Origin: Chloroflexota bacterium
GTDB taxonomy: Bacteria; Chloroflexota; Chloroflexia; Thermomicrobiales; UBA6265
Direction of reading: 5' to 3'
DNA length: 64,000 nt
Assembly: GCA_023389575.1 (NCBI GenBank)
Contig: JAEWEG010000039.1
Coordinates: forward strand, 80,723 to 144,722
Shown: positions 1 to 6,693 of the stretch, piece after piece
Position numbering within the stretch: the first letter of the stretch is position 1
How the letters are laid out: every line of letters begins with the position of its first letter
The notes under the pieces: generated by a model
Seen by the model: the letters and a program-made list of their open reading frames with translations, nothing else
Database searches by the model: none
What the model was told of the DNA's origin: nothing
Position numbers and translations under genes: made by a program

Positions 1-314
1 GCTTCAACGGATCCGGCAACGATCCCGACCGCGCGCTCTATCCCGCCTTCGTCACCGATGGCTCGGTCAACGCCTTCCAGTACTCCAGCGAGGAACTCGA
101 CAGCCTGCTGGAATCGGGCCGCACCACGCCCGATCGCGAGACCCGGAAGGCCATCTACAACCAGGTCGAGGTTGCCATCGCCAACGCCGCCCCGGCCATC
201 TTCATCAGCACCCGCATCGCCAACTTCGCGCTGCGCGACAACGTGTCCGGCTTCCAGCCGTCGGCCGCCCAAACCTGGGACACGCTCAAGAACACCGGTC
301 TCAACCCGGGGTAG
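1..314 (+). CDS. Extracellular solute-binding protein family 5, C-terminal fragment
   Basis: The reading frame enters from the left edge (first full codon at base 3) and ends at TAG 312-314, leaving about 103 residues. The visible part has features of peptide/nickel binding proteins of ABC importers: an acidic stretch with SSEELDSLLESGR, then a helix around TPDRETRKAIYNQVE, then APAIFI, and an end that mentions a W-D-T motif before LNPG. In this family the C-terminal lobe packs back on the N-terminal domain and closes over bound oligopeptide outside the membrane. A homologous full-length gene lies at 56711-58396. Permeases, if linked, would be outside the window or absent, since the next gene downstream is on the opposite strand. 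Confidence 0.8.
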   Translation, partial: FNGSGNDPDRALYPAFVTDGSVNAFQYSSEELDSLLESGRTTPDRETRKAIYNQVEVAIANAAPAIFISTRIANFALRDNVSGFQPSAAQTWDTLKNTGLNPG

Positions 315-332
315 GCGCGGCCCACAAAGACC

Positions 333-372
333 CATGAGGCCATCCCAGGCGCCCGCCCGGGATGGCCTCATG
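333..372. terminator. Bidirectional hairpin terminator between convergent genes
   Basis: A perfect 14-bp stem, CATGAGGCCATCCC (333-346) with GGGATGGCCTCATG (359-372), encloses a 12-nt loop. It sits between the stop of the binding-protein gene and the stop of the DinB-like gene, so it can serve both. There is no long T-run. Confidence 0.7.
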
Positions 373-398
373 CATCGAGCATCGCGATGGTCGGTGGC

Positions 399-938
399 TC
401 AGGCGCGTTCGGCCCGGTCCACCGCCCACTTCCGCACGCCAATCTCGGGCGGTTGCACGCCCATCGAGGTCAGCGCGGTCCACATCTCGGAGGTGTGGTG
501 CGTGGTGTGGTTGAACGCGTGGAACGGCACCAGCCAGGACGGGATTCGAGTCCCGCTCCTCATCTGATACTCCTCCGCCAGCGAGGTCTCGCTCTGGCTC
601 GCCAGGTAAGCATCCCAGTCCGCGCTCACCTGGGCCCAGATCGCGGCCACCGCGTCGATGTCGCGGTACTGCTCGGGGCCGGGAACGCCCTCGTTGCCCT
701 TGCCAAGCAGGTGCTCATGCAGCCAGCGCGCTTCCACGTCCACGATGTGGGCGAAGGCCGCGAACACCGATCCGTCACCCACTCCACCGGCGATCGTTCC
801 CGGCCGGTGCACCAGCTCCGGGTCCGCCTCCCGGATCGTCGCCACGATCCGTTCCCGTGTCTCGCTCCGGTAGGTCGAGATCGTTCGTAGCAGCGCCACG
901 CTCGAAAGTCCGTTTCCACCCTGCCCGTTGTTCACCAT
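399..938 (-). CDS. DinB-like (DUF664-type) metal-binding four-helix protein
   Basis: This 179-residue protein has the size and helical layout of the DinB/YfiT four-helix-bundle superfamily. The three spaced histidine sites expected for a metal-binding DinB fold are visible: a His in AHIVDVEARWLHEHLLG and the HTTHHTSEMW cluster near residue 145, followed by the typical Thr-Ser-x-Gly loop. Family members act as small-molecule thiol-dependent transferases or DNA-damage-inducible proteins of unclear role; the substrate here cannot be read from the sequence. It stands alone, transcribed toward the preceding gene. Start chosen as the first ATG of the frame. Confidence 0.75.
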   Translation of the reverse strand: MVNNGQGGNGLSSVALLRTISTYRSETRERIVATIREADPELVHRPGTIAGGVGDGSVFAAFAHIVDVEARWLHEHLLGKGNEGVPGPEQYRDIDAVAAIWAQVSADWDAYLASQSETSLAEEYQMRSGTRIPSWLVPFHAFNHTTHHTSEMWTALTSMGVQPPEIGVRKWAVDRAERA

Positions 939-1109
939 GTCGTCCCATCTTCACGAAGTCATTCGCCACAATTCGCCGCGCAACCACGCAGCATACCAGC
1001 GCGTTGGCGTTTCATCCCCCATATGACCCGTTTTCAGTAAGCCAATCCGTGCGTAAAATGGACGAGATGTGGTCTGGGCCGCGTGCTCACTCCTGCACGG
1101 TAGACCACT

Positions 1110-1115
1110 GGAGGT
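1110..1115 (+). promoter_or_regulatory. Ribosome binding site that fixes the msrA start
   Basis: GGAGGT lies 7 nt before ATG 1123. An in-frame ATG at 1069 has no comparable site, so translation very likely starts at 1123. Confidence 0.75.
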
Positions 1116-1122
1116 ACAACCC

Positions 1123-1800
1123 ATGATTCTCGATCGGCTCCTTGGCAAAAAGGATGTCATGCCGAGGCCTGAAAACGCCCTGGTTGGCAGGTCAGAGCCC
1201 GCGTTCGACATCCCAACCACCCACGCCGTGCTCGGCACACCCATCCAGCCGCCATTCCCCGAACATCTCGAGGTCGCCTACTTTGGCCTTGGCTGCTTCT
1301 GGGGCGCGGAACGGGTCTTCTGGCAGACGGACGGCGTTTACACCACGGCCGCCGGCTATGCCGGAGGCTACACCCCGAATCCCACGTACGAGGAAGTCTG
1401 CACCGGCCAGACTGGCCACACCGAAGTGGTGATGGTTGTCTTCGACCCGGCCCGCGTCACCTACGAGGCCCTGGTCAAGCTCTTCTTCGAATCCCACGAT
1501 CCCACCCAGGGCATGCGCCAGGGTGGCGATGTCGGTACCCAGTACCGCTCGGCCATCTACTACCCCATGGAGGACGAAGCCCAGGCCAGCAGCGCCGAGG
1601 CCGCCCGTCTCGCCTACCGGGAGCAGCTCCACAAGGCTGGCTACCCGGATATCACCACCGAAATCCGCCCGCTGGACAAGTTCTTCTACGCCGAGGACTA
1701 CCACCAGCAGTACCTGCACAAGGTGCCGAATGGCTACTGCGGCATCGGCGGCACCGGCGTCACCTGCGCGATTCCTCGCAAGCTGGAGGTTCCTTCATGA
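1123..1800 (+). CDS. msrA: Peptide-methionine (S)-S-oxide reductase MsrA
   Basis: The enzyme reduces the S-epimer of methionine sulfoxide in proteins, restoring methionine after oxidative damage in the cytoplasm. The 225-residue product carries the family's catalytic GCFWG motif with Cys58 as nucleophile, preceded by the YFGLG strand, and the conserved GGYTPNPTYEEVCTGQTGH segment and DPTQ/DVGTQYRS substrate pocket. Length matches bacterial MsrA, which often has a 40-50 residue extension before the catalytic motif. The stop overlaps the start of msrB by ATGA, so the two are translationally coupled and cover both sulfoxide epimers. No resolving-cysteine pair is obvious near the C-terminus apart from the Cys residues in YCGIGGTGVTC. 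Confidence 0.95.
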   Translation: MILDRLLGKKDVMPRPENALVGRSEPAFDIPTTHAVLGTPIQPPFPEHLEVAYFGLGCFWGAERVFWQTDGVYTTAAGYAGGYTPNPTYEEVCTGQTGHTEVVMVVFDPARVTYEALVKLFFESHDPTQGMRQGGDVGTQYRSAIYYPMEDEAQASSAEAARLAYREQLHKAGYPDITTEIRPLDKFFYAEDYHQQYLHKVPNGYCGIGGTGVTCAIPRKLEVPS

Positions 1801-2216
1801 CCACCCGCACCGATGATCCAGGCCTGAAGCCCCTGCCGGAGACCGAGGATGAGTGGCGCGAACGGCTCGGCCCCGACCAGTACAAGGTGCTCCGCCAGGC
1901 CGGCACCGAACGCCCGTTCACCGGCGAGTACAACGCCGTGTGGGACGAAGGGCTCTATCGCTGCGCCGCCTGCGGCAACCCGCTGTTCGAAAGCGACACC
2001 AAGTTCGACCACGGCTGCGGCTGGCCCAGCTTCTCCGAGGCCCTTCCCGGTTCCGTCGAGGAACTCGAGGACCGGTCCCACGGCATGATCCGCGTGGAGG
2101 TGCGTTGCGCCCGCTGCCATTCCCATCTCGGACACGTCTTCCCCGACGGTCCCCGTGACATGGGTGGCCTGCGCTACTGCATGAACTCGATCTCGATCGA
2201 CCTGCAAAAGGCGTAA
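1797..2216 (+). CDS. msrB: Peptide-methionine (R)-S-oxide reductase MsrB
   Basis: The protein reduces the R-epimer of methionine sulfoxide and complements MsrA. The 139-residue sequence shows the full SelR/MsrB fold: two zinc-binding CxxC pairs (Cys56/Cys59 in CAAC and Cys104/Cys107 in CARC), the GCGWPSF loop, the HLGHVF strand, and the catalytic cysteine in RYCMNS (Cys128). Its ATG overlaps the msrA stop by four bases, giving a two-gene oxidative-repair operon ended by the hairpin at 2241-2277. Confidence 0.95.
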   Translation: MTTRTDDPGLKPLPETEDEWRERLGPDQYKVLRQAGTERPFTGEYNAVWDEGLYRCAACGNPLFESDTKFDHGCGWPSFSEALPGSVEELEDRSHGMIRVEVRCARCHSHLGHVFPDGPRDMGGLRYCMNSISIDLQKA

Positions 2217-2240
2217 TCCTAACCCCGGAAATACACGGAG

Positions 2241-2277
2241 AAAACACCCCCAGGAGTTCGTCTCCCGGGGGTGTTTT
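2241..2277. terminator. Strong intrinsic terminator, msrAB versus the paralogue array
   Basis: AAAACACCCCC (2241-2251) pairs perfectly with GGGGGTGTTTT (2267-2277), with an inner AGGAG/CTCCC stem. It has a T-run on + and an A-run that becomes a T-run on -, so it is bidirectional and separates msrB from the convergent secreted-protein operon. Confidence 0.9.
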
Positions 2278-2303
2278 CGATCGCTGACCCATGCGTTCAG
2301 CGC

Positions 2304-2918
2304 CTAGTACGGCTCATTGCACCTGTTCGCGGCGATGCAACCCGGGGCCCAAATCGATTCCTTCGGCGATTCCGCCTCCGGGTTGGTGAAACCCTGGCTC
2401 TCGCACGTTGGGCGGAGGCTCGAATCCACCTGGGCGTATGCGTTGATCTGGTTGAGCATCAGGTCCTGGTCGTACGAGATCCACTGCTCGGTGATGCCCG
2501 AGAGCCCCACGTGCACGACCGCGACGCCGGGAACCGCGACACCGGCGCAATCCGCGCCGACTCCGAGGTAGTCACCGGTATGGATGCCGGTGAAGGTGAA
2601 GTTGATCAGCAGATACTCCCCCTCCGAGTGGGTGCTGGTCGTCGCGAACGAGACGTTGTCGAACGATGCATCCAGTTTCTCGCCGAACCGGACGAGGCTA
2701 TTTGGCCCGGCGAACGTGCCTTCGGGCGTGTGCAGCACCGAGTGAGGGGATATCAGCGAGAAGGCGGAGCCGTCCTCGACGGCGTTGAAGTACCTGTCCG
2801 ATACCTGGAATCCACCGGTTTGGGCGCTTCCGCCAGCCAGCTGGCTGGCGGTCAGCAGGAGCATGGCGAAGAAGACGAGGGAGAGCCGGAAGGCGAAGGT
2901 GTTTCGTAACGTGTTCAT
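2304..2918 (-). CDS. Secreted NTF2/SnoaL-like protein, array member 1 (distal)
   Basis: The 204-residue protein starts with a basic tip and a hydrophobic stretch ending near GGSAQ, a signal peptide. The mature part has the repeated core of this array: HTPEG, then SFDNVSF, a hydrophobic strand, GIHTGDY, GVAVPGVAV and EQWISYD, which looks like the alpha+beta barrel of SnoaL/NTF2-like proteins. Four cysteines (in DCAG, RPTC and the CIAANRC tail) recur at the same places in the paralogues and suggest disulfides outside the cell. AAGGAAGGA precedes the ATG. It is the last gene of a six-gene operon, 45 bp after member 2. Catalytic or binding function is unknown. Confidence 0.8.
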   Translation of the reverse strand: MNTLRNTFAFRLSLVFFAMLLLTASQLAGGSAQTGGFQVSDRYFNAVEDGSAFSLISPHSVLHTPEGTFAGPNSLVRFGEKLDASFDNVSFATTSTHSEGEYLLINFTFTGIHTGDYLGVGADCAGVAVPGVAVVHVGLSGITEQWISYDQDLMLNQINAYAQVDSSLRPTCESQGFTNPEAESPKESIWAPGCIAANRCNEPY

Positions 2919-2963
2919 GGGGTGTCCTTCCTTGATGCGTGGTGTGCCGCGGCGAAGGGGTCG

Positions 2964-3593
2964 CTAGAACGCCGTTTCGCACTCGAGTCTTGAGAAGCAT
3001 TGAGGCACAAGTTGGGGATCGGCGACCGGCTCGGTCAGGGATGTCTCGATCGCCAGGTAGGAGGAGCAGGACGGCCGCTCGTTCCACGGAGCCAGGCCAT
3101 GCACGTGGATCTGGTCGAGCAGGGTCTGCTGGTCGTAGGTGATCCATTGCTCGGAGAACCCGTCCTCGCCAGCGCGGAGCACCGCCACGCCTGGCACCGA
3201 GACCTGGGCGCAATCCCAGTCCATGCCCTGGTATGAACCGGTATGTACCCCGCTCAGCTGGAACTCGATAACCAGGCTGTCCCCGGCGACCTCGGACGAC
3301 CGGACGTCGAACTGGAGATTGCTGAACGAGGTGCTGAGCCGGGAACCGAATGCCTCGGCGCCTTCCTGTCCCCGGAAAACGCCTTCAGGGGTATGGAGCA
3401 CCGCGTTCGGGCTGACGAGCGCGGTTGTCGCGCCCCTGCCCAGCAGCCAGTCGAAGTAGCTGGAGGCTCCGGCCAGCGGATCGCCCTGTCCGACCGCCTG
3501 GGAGTGGCCCGCGAGGAGCAGGAACGAGGTGATGAGGATGACGAAGGTGGCACGAAGGTGACTGATTGAGCGTGGTGACGTCGTGGTGTTCAT
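2964..3593 (-). CDS. Secreted NTF2/SnoaL-like protein, array member 2
   Basis: Translation is set at ATG 3593 because AAAGGA stands just before it and a signal peptide follows (hydrophobic segment ending near GHSQAVGQ); the open frame upstream of this point has no coding character. The 209-residue product repeats the array core: NAVLHTPEGVF, SFSNLQF, GVHTGSYQG, VSVPGVAVL and EQWITYDQQTLLDQI. Cysteines occur in DCAQ, RPSC and the C-terminal C....C pair (QCFSRLEC). It resembles member 3 most closely (shared EQWITYDQQTLL). An extracellular role is inferred; nothing shows a substrate. Confidence 0.8.
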   Translation of the reverse strand: MNTTTSPRSISHLRATFVILITSFLLLAGHSQAVGQGDPLAGASSYFDWLLGRGATTALVSPNAVLHTPEGVFRGQEGAEAFGSRLSTSFSNLQFDVRSSEVAGDSLVIEFQLSGVHTGSYQGMDWDCAQVSVPGVAVLRAGEDGFSEQWITYDQQTLLDQIHVHGLAPWNERPSCSSYLAIETSLTEPVADPQLVPQCFSRLECETAF

Positions 3594-3646
3594 CGATGTG
3601 TCCTTTCGGCTGGAATGGCGCGTGGCCTGATTCGTAGGCTCCGTGT

Positions 3647-4249
3647 TCAATGGTCGGAGCGGCAATGACCGCGACGGATGCACGATGGTTTTGGATCCTT
3701 GACCGGCACTTCCGGGTTGAAACGTGGGCAGTCCGACCGGATCCTGGAGTCGAAGGCCTCGAATCGGTCGATCTGCTCGAGCAGCGTCTGCTGGTCGTAC
3801 GTGATCCACTGTTCGGAGATACCGTGCTCGTCCATCCTCAGCACCGCCAGCCCTGGCACCTTCACCCCGGCGCAGCTGTTCATGTTTCCGTGGTACAGGC
3901 CGGTATGGGTGCCGGTCATCACGAAGTGGATGACGATTTCGTCGCCGGAGATACTGGATTCCCTGACCACGAACGTGAGGTCCGAGAACGACGAGCGCAG
4001 GTCCGACGAGAACTCGTCGATTCCGTCTCGCCCGTGGAAGATGCCCTCGGGAGTGTGGAGCACCGCTTTCGGGCTGACCGTAATGGTGGTGAACGTGGTG
4101 GTTCCTTCGAGCACCGCCAGGTACGTTCGCCCCGCCGGGTCGGGTACTCCCTGGGCTGAGCCAGTGGGGACGTGAGTGGCGATCAACAGGAGCACGAACG
4201 AGAGGAGCAACCAGATCCGTGGGGCCATGGAACGATGGTGGGAGGTCAT
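3647..4249 (-). CDS. Secreted NTF2/SnoaL-like protein, array member 3
   Basis: A 200-residue protein with a signal peptide (hydrophobic run after MAPRIW, ending near PTGSAQG) and the same core as its neighbours: KAVLHTPEGIFHG, SFSDLTF, GTHTGLYHG, VKVPGLAVL and EQWITYDQQTLLEQI. The four conserved cysteine positions are present (SCAG, SDC, SCIRRGHC). AAAGGA lies just upstream of the ATG, as in all members. The gap to member 4 is 99 bp, the widest in the array. Confidence 0.8.
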   Translation of the reverse strand: MTSHHRSMAPRIWLLLSFVLLLIATHVPTGSAQGVPDPAGRTYLAVLEGTTTFTTITVSPKAVLHTPEGIFHGRDGIDEFSSDLRSSFSDLTFVVRESSISGDEIVIHFVMTGTHTGLYHGNMNSCAGVKVPGLAVLRMDEHGISEQWITYDQQTLLEQIDRFEAFDSRIRSDCPRFNPEVPVKDPKPSCIRRGHCRSDH

Positions 4250-4348
4250 GGCAGGTCCTTTCCGGGATGGGTGGGAGGCGGCAGGGTGGAGGTTTGGCGT
4301 CTCCGTGACGGCGGTGCGCCGCCACGGAAACGTCCTCGGTGTGCCGCG

Positions 4349-5047
4349 TCAGGGCACCATGTAGCAGGCATTGGCGATCATGCAGGCTGGGCGCGCGAGG
4401 ATGCCTGGTTCCTCGACGGGCAGTTCTTCGAGCCCGCGGTTGTCGTACGAGCAGGAGTTGAGCTGCATGCAGGCCGGCTGCGATGTGTCGACCGGCGTCT
4501 CGGCCGCCAACTCGATGCCCTGGCTGTCGCAGGTCGGTCGCGACTCTGGCGCGATCCGGCTGAATGCGTCGATCTGGGACAGGATCGCTTCGCGGTCGTA
4601 GGCGATCCACTGCCGCTCGACGCCCAGGTCACCCACTTCCAGCACCGCCACGCCGTTGACGCTGATGCCGGCGCAACGCGGTGCGATGTTCAGGTACTCG
4701 CCGTCCTGGATGCCGCTCATCGTGAACTCGATGATCAGGAGCGATCCGGCCGACTCGGTGTTGCGCACGTCGAACCGCACGTTCGAGAACGAGTCGCGGA
4801 GTTGGCTGACGAACTCGCCCTGCCCGTTGGCTCCGGCGAAGTCACCTTCGGGCGTGTAGAGCAGGGCTCCGGGATTGCCGCCGGGGAACGATTGCCCGGT
4901 CAGGATCGAGCCGGCGTCCGGAACCGGCGCGGGCTGCGCCAGGCCTCCGGCGAACTGGCTCCAGGCCAGGATCAGGACCGCGACCAGGATGGCGATGGAA
5001 CTACAGAGCAGGCGGCTGGCGCGCTGGGTGGGAAGGGAAACGTTCAT
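4349..5047 (-). CDS. Secreted NTF2/SnoaL-like protein, array member 4, with duplicated Cys tail
   Basis: The start at 5047 follows AAAGGACT and opens a signal peptide ending near GGLAQ; frame upstream is not coding-like. The 232-residue protein has the array core (LLYTPEGDF, SFSNVRF, ISVNGVAVL, RQWIAYD) but diverges at two hallmark spots: HTG is replaced by QDG in the third strand and EQW by RQW. The C-terminus is longer because the cysteine tail is duplicated: ACMQLNSC is followed about 25 residues later by ACMIANAC. This makes it the most diverged member and possibly changed in ligand or disulfide pattern. Confidence 0.78.
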   Translation of the reverse strand: MNVSLPTQRASRLLCSSIAILVAVLILAWSQFAGGLAQPAPVPDAGSILTGQSFPGGNPGALLYTPEGDFAGANGQGEFVSQLRDSFSNVRFDVRNTESAGSLLIIEFTMSGIQDGEYLNIAPRCAGISVNGVAVLEVGDLGVERQWIAYDREAILSQIDAFSRIAPESRPTCDSQGIELAAETPVDTSQPACMQLNSCSYDNRGLEELPVEEPGILARPACMIANACYMVP

Positions 5048-5081
5048 GGTGAGTCCTTTCGATGAGGTTGGGTAATCGGTG

Positions 5082-5720
5082 CTATGACCAAGCGTCGCAG
5101 CGGTCCCGGCGAACGCACGGAACGTCGTTTGGCTCGGGCGTGGGCACTCGGACGGGGTCGGGCACGAAATTGCAGGACGGCCGGTTGTTTGGGTCAACCT
5201 GGTTGAAGGCGTCGATCTGGGCCTCCAGTTGCGCCACGTCGTAGCCGATCCATTGCTCGCGAACGCCCGACTCGTTGAGTTGCATCACGGCGACGCCATC
5301 CACGGCGACCCCGGCGCACTTCGCTGGCAGGCCGTGGTAGGAACCGGTGTTGATGCCGGTCATGGTGAAGGTGACGATGACGAGGTTGTCCACCGTTTCG
5401 GTGGACTTCGTCGCGAAGTCCAGGTTGGAGAACGACCGTCGCAGCGTGGCGGTGAACTCGTTGACTCCCTGCGCGCCGTTGAACACGCCCTCCGGGCTGG
5501 TGAGCCGAACCTCCGGCCCAACGAGGATGGACGCCGACGCGAGCGGCGCGTCTTCCTTGGCCATCACCAGCCAGAGCGCGCCCGTGTCTGGTCGTTGTGA
5601 CCTGGAGTCGGCGGCGGCCCCGGTGATCTGGCTCACGGCCAGGAGGAGGACCGCGACGACCAGGAAGTAGAACGAAACGATGGAACGTGGTGTGGACGGT
5701 GAACGAGAGGGTGTGTCCAT
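5082..5720 (-). CDS. Secreted NTF2/SnoaL-like protein, array member 5
   Basis: Start assigned to ATG 5720, preceded by GAAAGGCC; a long hydrophobic signal segment (SFYFLVVAVLLLAVSQ) follows. The 212-residue product keeps the core pattern SPEGVFNG, SFSNLDF, GINTGSYHG, VAVDGVAVM and EQWIGYD. The C-terminal eight residues RRDRCDAWS-type tail are shared with member 6, showing that members 5 and 6 are sister copies. Cysteines match the array positions (KCAG, RPSC, PCVRRDRC). Confidence 0.8.
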   Translation of the reverse strand: MDTPSRSPSTPRSIVSFYFLVVAVLLLAVSQITGAAADSRSQRPDTGALWLVMAKEDAPLASASILVGPEVRLTSPEGVFNGAQGVNEFTATLRRSFSNLDFATKSTETVDNLVIVTFTMTGINTGSYHGLPAKCAGVAVDGVAVMQLNESGVREQWIGYDVAQLEAQIDAFNQVDPNNRPSCNFVPDPVRVPTPEPNDVPCVRRDRCDAWS

Positions 5721-5749
5721 GGAATGGCCTTTCTGTGGATTGGCCCGGA

Positions 5750-6373
5750 TCAGGACCACGCATCGCACCGGTCACGGCGCGCGCAGTCCCCTGGGGGCTC
5801 GGGGGCGGAAACCTGGACGGGGTCCATGTCGCAGAGCGGGCGAGTGTGCTGGTCGAGACCGTCCATCGCAACGATCTGCGCCACGAGCGACTGGCGGTCG
5901 TAGCTGAAGAACTGGTCGGAGATGCCGTCGGTGCCGAGGTTCAGGATGGCGACGCCATCCACGGAGACTTCGGCGCAGCGGCCGGGCAGCCCGAGGTAGG
6001 GACCGGTGTGATAGCCGCTCAGCGTGAAGCGCACGGTCACGGAGTCGTCGCCGACCACGTAATCGGTGGGGGTGAATTCCACCTGGCTGAACGACGCCGA
6101 GAGCGTGTCCAGGAACGTGAGAACTCCGGGTTTGCCCTCGAAGATGCCTTCGGGAGTGGTCAGCACCGCGCCCGGCGCGATGATTCCCAGCGTGTTCGCG
6201 CCGTTCTGGCCTGGAAGCACGTCGTCGAAGTACATCCGGCTGAAGGCCTCGTTCCCGATCACGCTGGCATCGGTCGCGAGCGGGTTGAACGTCGCCAGCA
6301 ACATCGCCAGAATCGCCACGACACTAAATCGAATCGGACAGATCACGAGGTTGGAAAAGGATGGGTGTGGCAT
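5750..6373 (-). CDS. Secreted NTF2/SnoaL-like protein, array member 6 (promoter-proximal)
   Basis: This is the first gene of the operon. ATG 6373 follows GAAAGGCC; an upstream in-frame ATG at 6400 is possible but lacks such a site. The 207-residue product has a signal-like hydrophobic segment (VVAILAMLLATF) and the core TTPEGIFEG, SFSQVEF, GYHTGPYLG, VSVDGVAIL, with EQW changed to DQFFSYD. Tail CARRDRCDAWS matches member 5. Its leader region is shared with the divergent XRE/TPR regulator at 6694. Confidence 0.8.
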   Translation of the reverse strand: MPHPSFSNLVICPIRFSVVAILAMLLATFNPLATDASVIGNEAFSRMYFDDVLPGQNGANTLGIIAPGAVLTTPEGIFEGKPGVLTFLDTLSASFSQVEFTPTDYVVGDDSVTVRFTLSGYHTGPYLGLPGRCAEVSVDGVAILNLGTDGISDQFFSYDRQSLVAQIVAMDGLDQHTRPLCDMDPVQVSAPEPPGDCARRDRCDAWS

Positions 6374-6693
6374 CGTTTGGCCTTTCGGATTCGGTGACAC
6401 TCGCCGGAGTGTCGGGTACGGAAATCGAAGGGACCCGGCCGGTGTAACAGGGGTGTGGATGGCGAACCTCCTCTCCGTTGGCGCCGGTGAGACACCGGGG
6501 AGCGGCGTGCTGGCGCCGTTCCGCCGCTCCGATTTCAGTCTGTTCCTGGTGTGAGGGAGTCACCACGCACTTAACCCACGCGCAACCCACACGTTCGAAA
6601 ATGCGCGGGTTGCGTGTGCTCCGTCTGGCATGTACGATGCTGGTTTAGGGACAAGAATCTGGTGTTCTGGTACGTCTCGTCAGGCAGCGACCA
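6374..6693. promoter_or_regulatory. Divergent intergenic region with an inverted repeat
   Basis: This 320-bp spacer must hold the promoters of the six-gene array (-) and of the regulator (+). I see an inverted repeat CGCAACCC (6581-6588) with GGGTTGCG (6607-6614), 18 nt apart, and a partly overlapping direct repeat of CAACCCAC/AACCCACG (6573-6590). No convincing -35/-10 pair could be assigned. The inverted repeat is a candidate operator. Confidence 0.35.

Noticed and set aside
387..890. Plus-strand frame overlapping the DinB-like gene.
   Set aside because: The minus-strand gene has the recognisable family motifs; the plus frame is a shadow.
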